From the NCBI GenBank assembly GCA_049589355.1, contig JBAWAP010000165.1:1-23780 (forward strand): a DNA stretch of 23,780 nucleotides, given 5' to 3'. The stretch's first letter is position 1; each line of letters opens with the position of its first letter. Position numbers and translations under genes: made by a program. The notes beneath the pieces were generated by a model. It made no database searches. It was not told the origin of the DNA and saw only the letters and a program-made list of their open reading frames with translations. Positions 11,593-19,138 of the stretch are shown here, one piece after another. The DNA is from JBAWAP01 sp049589355. GTDB lineage: Bacteria; Chloroflexota; Anaerolineae; VGOG01.

Positions 11593-14592
11593 TTGAGAGA
11601 AAACCATGCAACTGGGCAAGTGAGTTTAGGTGTTTTTTGTGATAAGGTCATCGAAGCGGGCTGGATGACACTTGTTGTCGCCGTGCCTCTCTTTTTCAAT
11701 GTTTACAGCCACCGCTCTTTTGAACCCGACAAGATCGCTTTGATGCGCTCTGTCGCGCTAGTTATGGGGCTGGCTTGGGTGATCAAGGAGCTGGGAACCA
11801 GAGGTTGGAGGTTGGAAGTTGGATACTTCGACTGGGCTCAGTACAAGAGTTGGAAGCCTGCCCTGAGCCTAGTCGAAGGGTTGGTGTTGAGAACTCCTCT
11901 GGTCCTCCCCACGCTGCTTCTTGCAATGGTCTACATCATCACTACTATTACCTCAATCGCACCGCGACTCAGCCTCTGGGGCTCTTACCATCGAATGCAG
12001 GGCACTTACACTACCCTTTCCTATATTGCGATCTTCTTTTTGATTCTACACGCTTTGCGCAATCGGAGGCAACTCCATCGTTTGATGACTGTTATGCTCT
12101 TCACCAGTCTGCCCATATCACTGTACGGCATTATGCAGCACTATGGCTTAGATCCCATAGCTTGGACCAACATAGGCTATAAGGTTACTGTTCGTGCTAT
12201 TTCAACTATGGGCAACCCTATCTTCGTGGCAGCTTACCTGATTATGATCGTTCCCTTGACAGCAGGGCGACTTATGCAACTGTCTTCCGTCATTCGCAGT
12301 GGGAAAAGGACTGCCTCTATCTATGTTCTTAGCGGATGTTATGCTTTCCTCTTAGTTGTTCAATTGCTCTGCATCCTTTTCACCCAAAGCCGAGGGCCTT
12401 TGCTGGGCCTTGTGGGGGGCACTTTCTTCTTTTTTCTCCTTTTGGCAGCCTCAAGAGGTGAGAAAGGAGTTGCCTTAGCCGTATTTGGAGTGGCGATCAT
12501 TCTTGGTCTCCTCTTGATAGCTTTGAATTTGTCCGATACCAGCTTCGAATCCATCCGAGAGATGCCTTATCTTGGGCCGCTGAGTAGTGTTCTTGATCTC
12601 GAATCGCCCACATCGTGGCAAAGGATCTTAGCTTGGGAAGGAGCTGCCAATCTCGTTACCGCCGATCCAAGGCGAGCTACTATTGGTTATGGGCCAGAGA
12701 CAATGATCGTGGCCCTTAACCCCTATCTGCCGCCGGATTTGGCCATTCTAAAACCAGATGAGACTTTCGATCGCTCGCACAACGAGACTTTTGACATTTT
12801 GGCGACAGCAGGGTTCATAGGACTTGCCACTTATCTCCTTCTCTTCGGCAGTCTCTTCTATTACGGCTTGAAGTATCTTGGCCTGATCAGAAGTTCCAGG
12901 CATCGAAGCCTGTTCATTCTTCTGTGCCTAATGGGAGGGTCCGCAGGCGGGCTGCTTCCCTGGCTATGGGAGGGTAAATGGAGATTTGCAGGGGTAGGGA
13001 TACCCGCTGGCATGTTGCTGGCTCTGGCTATATACTTGATGACAACGTTCAAAGTCCAAAGTCCAAAGTCCAACCTCCAACCTCCAACTTCCAACTTCCA
13101 ACCTCCAACTTCCAACTTCCAACCTCTGTTAATTGCCCTGCTCTCAGCTATCATAGCCCATTTTATCGAGATCCAGTTTGGCATCACCATTGTAGCTACT
13201 CATACTTACTTCTGGGTTTACGCAGCCTTGACTATCATAGTCGGATTCTATCTCCAAGGGGAAGCAACCTTGGAATATAACGAAATGGATCTACCTTTGC
13301 CCCAACCTTCGGATAAGCGATCCAACAGACGGCGGACAGGCGCTACAAGGCAGAAATCAGTTTATCCAGGAGAAGTCTCAAACGTGCCAAGTACACAGGG
13401 CGCTTCTCTCGTTTCCTATTCTCTGCTGGTGGGACTAATACTGGCGACGATGGGTTTCACTTTAATCGGCAGTGAAGTCAACTCCCAAGGGCAACGTTTC
13501 GCCCTGCTGGGATTCTTCGTCACGACGTGGTTCATTTGCAGTACGATCGCGAGTGCCGAGGCAGGGGTGGGGATCACCTCCTTTGCAGACAGTATCAAAA
13601 GAGCACCCCTTTTGATCTCCCTGGGCTGGTTTGTGGTGTTCATAGTTGTCCACGTCTTCGCGATGCAGGGAGACACAGCAAATCTCCTCATTTTCTACTA
13701 TGTCTATCTCTTCTCGACTATCATTTTCATCGGGGTCGTCCTGCTCAAGACGCTGCCCATCGCTATTCGCTTTCAGCCCAGAATCAATTGGTGGCCTTAT
13801 CCCCTTTTGATAATAGGGGTAGTTATTCTGATCATCATAGCTAACTTGAACCCCATTAAGGCAGATATCCATTACAAACAGGGTTTGGCCTACGCTAATG
13901 GCGGGCAGTGGGATGAAAGCATTACTCTGTTTCAACGAGCCCTGGAACTCGCTCCCGGTCAAGATTTCTACTATCTCTTCCTGGCAGGAGTCTATGTGGA
14001 GAAGGCAAAAACTGTTTCGGACATGACCCAAAGATCGGCCTGGCTCGAAGAGGCCCAAAGGGTATTAGAGCGAGGAAGGGAGATCAGTCCCCTAAATCCA
14101 GATCACGTCAGTAAGCTGGGGCTATTGTATCGAGCTTGGGGGGAGATGCTCACTGATCAACAAGAAAAGGCTGAGAAGTTTAACAAGGCCTTAGAATATT
14201 ATCGTCAGGCGGAGGCTTTGAGCCCCCGTGATCCAAAGATATTCAACGAATGGGGCTTAGTTCACTTTGCCAAGGGCGAATACGACGAAGCGATTGATAA
14301 GTATCAGAGGTCCTTGAGCTTGAACAATAGGTCTATTCAAACCTACCTTCTCTTGGGAGATGCTTATAGGGCAAGTGAAGACTTCGCTCAGGCTATGGAA
14401 GCTTATGAGACAGCAATAGAAATCGCTCCCGATGACTTCATGGGCCATGGAAGGCTGGCGCTTCTCTACGAGCAGATGGGGCGCATCGAAGAGGCCCTCG
14501 CCGAAGCGGGGATAGCCAGGAACCTTGCCCCAGGCAACGAGATTGCGGCTCTGGATGAATTTATTATCCATCTCCAGGCACAAAGACGATGA
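11593..14592 (+). CDS. O-antigen ligase/polymerase (Wzy_C/WaaL type) with C-terminal TPRs
   Basis: A 999-residue multi-pass inner-membrane protein. Roughly residues 20-750 hold about a dozen or more hydrophobic helices. A large loop has the ligase-type signature region (ESPTSWQRILAWEGAANLV...IGYGPETMIVALNPYLP...FDRSHNETFDILATAGFIG), in which conserved Arg and His residues act on the lipid-linked glycan. From about residue 757 to the end are TPR units (YKQGLAYANGGQWDESITLFQRALELAPG and following). The start is uncertain: TTG 11593 has AGGA 8 bp upstream; GTG 11620 is an alternative. Two repeat islands lie in frame, residues about 71-96 (11803-11880) and about 487-512 (13051-13127). The last base triplet overlaps the next gene's ATG (ATGA), so it is coupled to the GT2. 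Ligase versus polymerase cannot be separated by sequence alone. Confidence 0.88.
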   Translation: MRENHATGQVSLGVFCDKVIEAGWMTLVVAVPLFFNVYSHRSFEPDKIALMRSVALVMGLAWVIKELGTRGWRLEVGYFDWAQYKSWKPALSLVEGLVLRTPLVLPTLLLAMVYIITTITSIAPRLSLWGSYHRMQGTYTTLSYIAIFFLILHALRNRRQLHRLMTVMLFTSLPISLYGIMQHYGLDPIAWTNIGYKVTVRAISTMGNPIFVAAYLIMIVPLTAGRLMQLSSVIRSGKRTASIYVLSGCYAFLLVVQLLCILFTQSRGPLLGLVGGTFFFFLLLAASRGEKGVALAVFGVAIILGLLLIALNLSDTSFESIREMPYLGPLSSVLDLESPTSWQRILAWEGAANLVTADPRRATIGYGPETMIVALNPYLPPDLAILKPDETFDRSHNETFDILATAGFIGLATYLLLFGSLFYYGLKYLGLIRSSRHRSLFILLCLMGGSAGGLLPWLWEGKWRFAGVGIPAGMLLALAIYLMTTFKVQSPKSNLQPPTSNFQPPTSNFQPLLIALLSAIIAHFIEIQFGITIVATHTYFWVYAALTIIVGFYLQGEATLEYNEMDLPLPQPSDKRSNRRRTGATRQKSVYPGEVSNVPSTQGASLVSYSLLVGLILATMGFTLIGSEVNSQGQRFALLGFFVTTWFICSTIASAEAGVGITSFADSIKRAPLLISLGWFVVFIVVHVFAMQGDTANLLIFYYVYLFSTIIFIGVVLLKTLPIAIRFQPRINWWPYPLLIIGVVILIIIANLNPIKADIHYKQGLAYANGGQWDESITLFQRALELAPGQDFYYLFLAGVYVEKAKTVSDMTQRSAWLEEAQRVLERGREISPLNPDHVSKLGLLYRAWGEMLTDQQEKAEKFNKALEYYRQAEALSPRDPKIFNEWGLVHFAKGEYDEAIDKYQRSLSLNNRSIQTYLLLGDAYRASEDFAQAMEAYETAIEIAPDDFMGHGRLALLYEQMGRIEEALAEAGIARNLAPGNEIAALDEFIIHLQAQRR
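11803..11880 (+). repeat. 78-bp composite repeat island in frame in the ligase gene
   Basis: Three heptads (GGTTGGA, GGTTGGA, AGTTGGA; 11803-11823) are followed by a forward REP-like unit (about 11824-11847, CTTCGACTGGGCTCAG). A short linker follows, then an inverted 24-bp REP (11856-11879). The 78 bp equal 26 codons, so the frame is preserved (GWRLEVGYFDWAQYK then SWKPALSLVEG). It lies between helix-like segments where family members usually have a short hydrophilic loop before LRTPLVLP. Confidence 0.78.
13051..13127 (+). repeat. Eleven-unit heptanucleotide tandem repeat in the ligase gene
   Basis: Units of exactly 7 bp: AAAGTCC three times, AACCTCC twice, AACTTCC twice, AACCTCC, AACTTCC twice, AACCTCT. 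Translation gives a PPTSNFQ heptapeptide pattern. No stop occurs in any forward frame of the tract itself. The same heptads occur in inverted orientation at 11803-11823. Confidence 0.88.
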
Positions 14593-15596
14593 ATAAAGAC
14601 AGCCCTTTGGTGAGCGTTATCATTCCCATACGCAACGAAGAGCAATTCATTGCTCAATGCCTTCGATCGGTGCTTGACCAGGATTATCCCAAGGATAGAA
14701 TGGAGGTTCTGGTGGTAGATGGCGGTTCAGAAGACCGCTCTCGAGAAATAGTTGCTGGGTTCAGCTCAAGGTATCCCTTGATAAGATTGTTGGACAACCC
14801 GCAGCTTAACGCTCCAGCAGGCCTCAACCTTGGTATCAGAGAGGCAGGAGGTGATATAATCGTCCGTGTAGATGGGCATTGTCTGCTTGAACCCGACTAT
14901 GTTAGCCAGTGTGTCAGATATCTCCGGAAAACAGGAGCCGACAACGTTGGCGGTCTGATGAAGGCGGTGGGGCATGGCTGCGTAGGACAGGCTATAGCCT
15001 TGGCCATCAACTCCTTTTTTGGCTCTGGCGGCTCCAAGTTTCACTATGCTTCAACAGAGCAGTGTGTAGACACCGTGTATCTGGGGGCCTTCCGTCGCAG
15101 TGTCTTCGACAAAGTGGGCTTCTTCAACGAGCGATTAATGCGCAACCAGGATTATGAGCTGAATTACCGTATAAGAGCTGCTGGGGGAAAAATATTCCTT
15201 TCGTCAGCCATCAGATCCTATTATTATGGGCGTTCAACTTTGAGAGACCTTTGGCACCAATACTTTCAATATGGCTTTTGGAAGCTAGAGATGCTCCAAA
15301 TGCACCCACGGTCCGTTCAACCCCGTCATTTGGTTGCCCCCCTTTTCGTTTTCAGCCTTTTTGCCACTGGTCTGCTGGGCCTTGTCCAGCGTGGCTTTCT
15401 TAACTTATTCCTGTTAGCAATCTCGAGTTACTTACTTGCCTCTCTACTTTCCTCCCTGCTAATCGCCCGCCGCAAAGGCTGGAGATACTTCCCGCTTTTG
15501 CCCGTGGCCTTTGCCGTTATGCACTTCGGTTGGGGCCTGGGGTTTCTGTTGGGGCTGGTAAGGACTGTGATTTCAGCCCTACGCCCGACGCGATAG
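14589..15596 (+). CDS. GT2 glycosyltransferase, ExoA-like, membrane-anchored
   Basis: A 335-residue GT-A inverting glycosyltransferase. Residues 8-110 carry VSVIIPIRNEEQFIAQCLRSVLDQDYP, EVLVVDGGSEDRS, and NAPAGLNLGIREAGGDIIVRVDGHC, where DGH replaces the usual D-x-D as the metal/nucleotide site. The acceptor-side region includes VYLGAFRRSVFDKVGFFNERLMRNQDYELNYRIRAAGG (the ED motif as QDYE). The C-terminal third has hydrophobic helices (LFVFSLFATGLLGLV; LFLLAISSYLLASLLSSLL; FAVMHFGWGLGFLLGLV). This layout matches succinoglycan ExoA-type enzymes. It is coupled to the ligase gene by an ATGA overlap. The sugar donor is not deducible. Confidence 0.88.
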   Translation: MNKDSPLVSVIIPIRNEEQFIAQCLRSVLDQDYPKDRMEVLVVDGGSEDRSREIVAGFSSRYPLIRLLDNPQLNAPAGLNLGIREAGGDIIVRVDGHCLLEPDYVSQCVRYLRKTGADNVGGLMKAVGHGCVGQAIALAINSFFGSGGSKFHYASTEQCVDTVYLGAFRRSVFDKVGFFNERLMRNQDYELNYRIRAAGGKIFLSSAIRSYYYGRSTLRDLWHQYFQYGFWKLEMLQMHPRSVQPRHLVAPLFVFSLFATGLLGLVQRGFLNLFLLAISSYLLASLLSSLLIARRKGWRYFPLLPVAFAVMHFGWGLGFLLGLVRTVISALRPTR

Positions 15597-15632
15597 AACT
15601 CATTTGGCAGATCTTCCAAAATCATTCGATTC

Positions 15633-15661
15633 TTGACCAAGAACCTTAATCATACTATAAT
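15633..15661 (+). promoter_or_regulatory. Promoter of the Wzz-type gene
   Basis: TTGACC (15633-15638), a 17-bp spacer and a perfect TATAAT (15656-15661). The leader of about 107 nt contains a small hairpin (CAGTGT, 7-nt loop, ACACTG) and no clear terminator. Confidence 0.7.
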
Positions 15662-15774
15662 GGTTGGTGGGCCGTCCAAGCCAGTGTTGGGGGTACACTG
15701 ACCCAGTGCATGAATGGCCTGAGTCAAAGTCCGTTAGAGTTCAGTCATAGTAGGATCAGGGAGGGAGAGTGCTT

Positions 15775-17046
15775 ATGGAAGAGGAAATTGATCTGCGAGA
15801 ATATATCAACGTCATCGTCAGGCGTTGGAAATGGATCCTAGGCATCACCCTGGTGGCAGTGGCCGCGGCGGCTACCGTCAGCTTCTTCCTCTTGGCACCG
15901 GTCTACGAGGTTAAGGCGGGAGTAGTCATCGTCAAGTCCAGGTCGGAAATCGTTTTCGAACCTAAATACCGCACGTTGACCGAAGAGGAACTAGGCAGTC
16001 TGGCAATAGACATCAACGCGCGGCGCAAGGCCCTGGAGGCCCTGGTTAGGAGCAGCTCGGTGGCTGCGGAGGTGATTGCCAAGCTAGGGTCAGTCCTGGA
16101 GCCTGAGGAGCAGGATGTTAACGTCCTCCTGGAGATGGTGGTGACGGAGAGCAACGGCGATCTCATTGGCATCAAAGTCAAGGGGGAGGATCCCAGGAAA
16201 ATCACGGCCATCGCCAATGCCTGGAGCGAGGCCTACGAGGAGTACGCCAACGGGCTATATGGCGGCAGGCCCCAGTCTCCAGAAAACATCCAGGCCCAGG
16301 TTATTGAGGCCGAGAGCGGCTATAAAAAGGCCGAAGAGGTTTTGGCCAAGCTCATGGGAGATAACCAGATTGACACTCTTACTCAAGAGGTAAAGTCCAA
16401 GCAGAATACCTTAGCCGACTACTATTCTACCAAGCAGGGGCTCGACCGGCTCATCGCCGATGCTAAAGCCTTGCGGGATCAGTTGCGCCAAGGGACTGCG
16501 TCTTCCCCCACGGGGACAGGAAATACTCTCTCCATTATGCTTCTGCAAGCGAGTGCCTTTACGTTGTTATCGCCTGAATTGCCAGTTCAACTTCAGCTTG
16601 CTTTTGATGAGAGGGCCGGTCTGGAGGCCAGTGCCGAGGACCAGGTACAGGACCTCAATGCTTTACTCTCTATCCTGGAGGCCAGGCGTGAGGAGGTCCA
16701 AGCGCTCATAGACGAGATGACTCTTCAGCAGGAGATACTGCAACTGCAGGAACAACTGGAGCGGGAGCAGGCCAGAAAGCAAGAGCTAACCAGAGCCAGA
16801 GACCTGGCCTGGGAAACCTACAACACCCTGGCCCGCAAAGAGGCAGAGGTAGGTGTTGCTTCTCAGGTAACGGACACCGAGGTGCGCTTCGCCGTGCCTG
16901 CCGTCGAGCCTAAAAAGCCTGTGGGTCCAAAGAAGAAGCTCAACATAGCCATTGCCGGCGTGCTGGGGCTGATGGTGGGAGTCTTTGGAGCATTCGCGAT
17001 AGAGTACTTCGAGGGGGGAGATCGGGAGTCTCGATCAGGAAACTGA
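15775..17046 (+). CDS. Wzz-type polysaccharide co-polymerase (chain-length determinant)
   Basis: A 423-residue inner-membrane protein. ATG 15775 has a GGGAGGGAG box about 8 bp upstream; a GTG two codons earlier is less likely. The N-terminus is EEEIDLREYINVIVRRWKWILGITLVAVAAAATVSFFLLAP, i.e. the Wzz motif followed by the first membrane helix. The middle (about residues 160-340) is helical coiled coil. The end has PAVEPKKPVGPKKKLNIAIAGVLGLMVGVFGAFAIEYFE, the proline/glycine-rich second helix typical of Wzz. There is no fused kinase domain and no partner kinase intact in the window; the only kinase is the relic at 9547-10382. It would set glycan chain length together with the Wzy/WaaL-like protein upstream. 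It has its own promoter and about 530 bp of downstream regulatory DNA. Confidence 0.9.
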   Translation: MEEEIDLREYINVIVRRWKWILGITLVAVAAAATVSFFLLAPVYEVKAGVVIVKSRSEIVFEPKYRTLTEEELGSLAIDINARRKALEALVRSSSVAAEVIAKLGSVLEPEEQDVNVLLEMVVTESNGDLIGIKVKGEDPRKITAIANAWSEAYEEYANGLYGGRPQSPENIQAQVIEAESGYKKAEEVLAKLMGDNQIDTLTQEVKSKQNTLADYYSTKQGLDRLIADAKALRDQLRQGTASSPTGTGNTLSIMLLQASAFTLLSPELPVQLQLAFDERAGLEASAEDQVQDLNALLSILEARREEVQALIDEMTLQQEILQLQEQLEREQARKQELTRARDLAWETYNTLARKEAEVGVASQVTDTEVRFAVPAVEPKKPVGPKKKLNIAIAGVLGLMVGVFGAFAIEYFEGGDRESRSGN

Positions 17047-17241
17047 TCGGTGACCGGTCTCGCGCGCAATGGCGATCTTTTTCACGTAAAATTCACGCAA
17101 GTTTTACGCCAATTTCATGCGCAAATAGATCAAATCATAGTATACTTGTAGATGCAGGAAGTAGTGACTATTTTGAGAGGATGGGCAGCCCACGAGAGGA
17201 AAGTGTTAACCGGATCTTCAATTGTTGTCTCTTTTTTGCCC

Positions 17242-17270
17242 TTGACAAAGGCAGGAAGATTTGCTATAAT
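17242..17270 (+). promoter_or_regulatory. Consensus sigma70 promoter driving the c-di-GMP riboswitch
   Basis: A perfect TTGACA (17242-17247), a 17-bp spacer and a perfect TATAAT (17265-17270): the strongest promoter in the window. Transcription would start near 17277, about 36 nt before the aptamer. The DNA from 17047 to here holds a 7-bp hairpin (CGTAAAA/TTTTACG near 17087-17110) and no gene. Confidence 0.85.
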
Positions 17271-17312
17271 ATAGATGTACAAGGTAAAAGTCCTTCTTCT
17301 ATGTATAGGGTC

Positions 17313-17452
17313 CGATAAAGGCAAACCCATCGAAAGGTGGGGGCGCAAAGCTACGGGTCTGTCTCAGTACGCAGTGATCGGGGGATCAGGCAATCGGGTT
17401 CCCTGATCACTGGTTCCCCGATCACTGATATGATAGCCGGGCTGCCGAAGAC
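17313..17452 (+). promoter_or_regulatory. GEMM-I (cyclic di-GMP-I) riboswitch aptamer with an enlarged P3 arm
   Basis: The sequence carries the conserved GEMM-I blocks in order: AAAGGCAAACCC (17317-17328); the P2 hairpin CCCATC-GAAA-GGTGGG (17326-17341), with the GAAA tetraloop that docks into P3; GCGCAAAGCTACGGGTCT (17343-17360); and ATGATAGCCGGGCTGCCGAAG (17430-17450, 21 nt in two blocks). GCTA/TAGC closes P3. Where P3 normally ends in a short variable loop, about 70 nt are present, including an extra nested hairpin (17372-17427). A terminator follows at 17462-17500 and then the secreted-protein gene. I infer transcriptional control of that gene by c-di-GMP. Whether the ligand turns it on or off cannot be read from the sequence. 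Confidence 0.92.
17372..17427 (+). repeat. Nested hairpin inserted in the P3 loop of the riboswitch
   Basis: The outer stem is perfect over 12 bp: CAGTGATCGGGG (17372-17383) with CCCCGATCACTG (17416-17427). The inner stem is perfect over 7 bp: GATCAGG (17384-17390) with CCTGATC (17402-17408). On the minus strand it contains two near-identical 15-bp units (CAGTGATCGGGGAAC and CAGTGATCAGGGAAC). Confidence 0.88.
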
Positions 17453-17461
17453 ATATTCAGT

Positions 17462-17500
17462 GTGCTGTTCGGAAGCAGTCCGGCCGACAGCACGCTTTTT
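17462..17500 (+). terminator. Intrinsic terminator as riboswitch expression platform
   Basis: GTGCTGT-T-CGG pairs with CCG-ACAGCAC around the loop AAGCAGTCCGG, followed by GCTTTTT. It lies between the aptamer and the ribosome-binding site of the secreted-protein gene. Confidence 0.78.
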
Positions 17501-17577
17501 GGTTCGGGAAGACGAAGGTAGCTTTAGATGCGCGAAGCAGCGAACTATCCATGATCCTTTGATTCAAGGAGGGAGCC

Positions 17578-18756
17578 ATGTTTCAAAAAGCGCTTCTCAA
17601 GACAACTCGAGCGAGGAGATTTCGATCGGGAATGATCGCCCTCTGTGCCATAGGGGCTATTCTGCTTGCGACTTTGGGCCCCTTACCGCTTCTGGCTAAT
17701 CCAGGCACGGTAACCGTGCGGGTGGACCCGGCGACACGAGCCGCGCCAGTCAATGGGACGTTCACGGTGGACATCGTGGCCGACGTGGGCGCGGAAATGG
17801 ATCCGACCGGCGGCCTGGGTGCCTACGAGTTCGACCTGGTGTACGATCCGAATTACCTGGAAGTAGATTCAGTGGGCGATGCCGCTGGACTAGGTGCTAC
17901 TAACCGGACGGTGAGTGAACTAGGGCCAAACATAGACAATCCTAACGGTCGTATGACGTTTGCGGCGTACAGCTACCCCCCGCTGGACGTTAATGGTCCC
18001 GGCAGCACCGTAGTGCTGGCCACAGTGACGCTGAGGGCTAAGCAGGCCGGCGTGACGACGCTGAACCTGGGGAACGCACTGCTGACAGACACACAGGCAA
18101 ACGCGTGGCCAGATGCGGGGGAGGGGCGTGAACTAAACGTTGTGGGTGGGACGGTCACAGTCGCTGTCCCTGCTGATTTTGATGGGGATGCGAAGACAGA
18201 CATGGGGGTGTACGGGCCCACCGGGGACTGGTACGTGCTCACCTCCAGCAGCGGCTTCGACGTGGCCAGCCATATCTACCGGCTTTGGGGAGCGACGGGC
18301 TACGACCCGGTGTTGGGAGACTACGATGGCGATGGCAAGACAGACATGGGGGTGTACGGGCCCACCGGGGACTGGTACGCGCTCACCTCCAGCAGCGGCT
18401 TCGACGTGGCCAGCCATATCTTCCGGCAGTGGGGAGCGACGGGCTACGACCCGGTGTTGGGAGACTACGATGGCGATGGCAAGACAGACATGGGGGTGTA
18501 CGGGACCAACAACGGGCAATGGTGGGTGCTCACCTCCAGCAGCGGCTTCGACGTGGCCAGCCATATCTTCCGGCAGTGGGGAGCGACGGACTACGAGCCG
18601 GTGTTGGGAGACTACGATGGCGATGGCAAGACAGACATAGCGGTCTACGGGACCACCAACGGGCGCTGGTATGTGCTCACCTCCAGCAGCGGCTTCGACG
18701 TGGCCAGCCATATCTTCCGGCAGTGGGGAGCGACGGGCTACAACGACCTGCCATAG
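17578..18756 (+). CDS. Secreted cohesin-like domain plus four FG-GAP/VCBS-type repeats
   Basis: A 392-residue protein with a GGAGGGAG box 5 bp before ATG 17578. The N-terminus is a signal peptide: basic MFQKALLKTTRARRFRS, hydrophobic GMIALCAIGAILLATLGPLPLLA, cleavage near ANP. Residues about 43-190 form a cohesin-type beta domain (VTVRVDPATRAAPVNGTFTVDIV...GAYEFDLVYDPNYLEV...VVLATVTLRAKQAG...LTDTQANAW). From residue 200 come four units of 48-49 residues, each opening with a D-x-D-G-D-x-K-T-D calcium-type loop (DFDGDAKTD, then DYDGDGKTD three times), as in FG-GAP/VCBS propeller repeats. It is probably an extracellular matrix or surface protein whose synthesis answers to c-di-GMP. It may be too short for a full propeller. 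No anchor or sorting motif is seen. Confidence 0.88.
   Translation: MFQKALLKTTRARRFRSGMIALCAIGAILLATLGPLPLLANPGTVTVRVDPATRAAPVNGTFTVDIVADVGAEMDPTGGLGAYEFDLVYDPNYLEVDSVGDAAGLGATNRTVSELGPNIDNPNGRMTFAAYSYPPLDVNGPGSTVVLATVTLRAKQAGVTTLNLGNALLTDTQANAWPDAGEGRELNVVGGTVTVAVPADFDGDAKTDMGVYGPTGDWYVLTSSSGFDVASHIYRLWGATGYDPVLGDYDGDGKTDMGVYGPTGDWYALTSSSGFDVASHIFRQWGATGYDPVLGDYDGDGKTDMGVYGTNNGQWWVLTSSSGFDVASHIFRQWGATDYEPVLGDYDGDGKTDIAVYGTTNGRWYVLTSSSGFDVASHIFRQWGATGYNDLP
18175..18753 (+). repeat. Four near-identical tandem coding repeats (144/144/147/144 bp)
   Basis: Units begin at 18175, 18319, 18463 and 18610. Unit 3 has one extra codon (TNNGQW versus PTGDW). Long stretches, such as those coding SSSGFDVASHI, are identical at DNA level, so the duplications are recent or homogenised. 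Just after the stop, 18757-18800 has scraps resembling the start of a decayed fifth unit (CCCGGTGTTGAGAGG; GGGGAGACTAC). Confidence 0.9.
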
Positions 18757-19084
18757 CCCGGTGTTGAGAGGCCATGTTGGGGAGACTACACTACTATGCC
18801 GACCGGTGGATCTGGCGTTCTAGCATGGGCTTCTGGTGTGTGCTGAAGTCCACCACTGATTATCAATGGACACTGGCCTTCTGCACCTAGTGGGTAGCCA
18901 GTGGCAATACGCCAAGATGGTAGTAAAAGGGTATGTAGCCTTCTCTCCAAATACCGATCAATTGTTTTGCGGAATCAAGCATAACGGACCGAAAAACGCC
19001 ACCCTCTGAGTACGGTTCGTGCTCTGAACGAACCTATCCGACCCCGCGATAATTGAACACTGCTAGGAATGGTTGTTCCGTTCC
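18757..19084. other. Intergenic stretch after the secreted-protein gene
   Basis: Apart from scraps of a possible fifth FG-GAP unit at the left edge, I see no gene, RNA or recognisable repeat here. Short frames on either strand have no ribosome-binding site or family resemblance. Confidence 0.6.
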
Positions 19085-19119
19085 AAAAGCCACCGAGGGA
19101 AACACCTGGTGGCTTTTTT
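19085..19119. terminator. Strong, potentially bidirectional intrinsic terminator
   Basis: AAAAGCCACC (19085-19094) pairs with GGTGGCTTTT (19108-19117), with a 13-nt loop and a T6 run on the plus strand. It closes the transcript of the secreted-protein gene, and the A-run lets it work from the other side too. Confidence 0.88.
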
Positions 19120-19138
19120 CCTGATAATGGATGGGGAC

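Noticed and set aside
11391..11699. Open frame on the minus strand over the start of the ligase gene
   Set aside because: It has no ribosome-binding site or family resemblance and overlaps the well-supported ligase frame and its leader.
13051..13127. CRISPR-like array
   Set aside because: Seven-bp tandem units without spacers; it is a microsatellite-type tract within a gene.
15668..15774. A second riboswitch in the Wzz leader
   Set aside because: Only a 6-bp hairpin is visible and no known aptamer consensus can be matched.
18133..18711. Long minus-strand frame with a repeated MAGHVEAAAGGEH pattern
   Set aside because: It is the antisense shadow of the FG-GAP tandem repeats; the periodicity comes from the sense-strand repeats.
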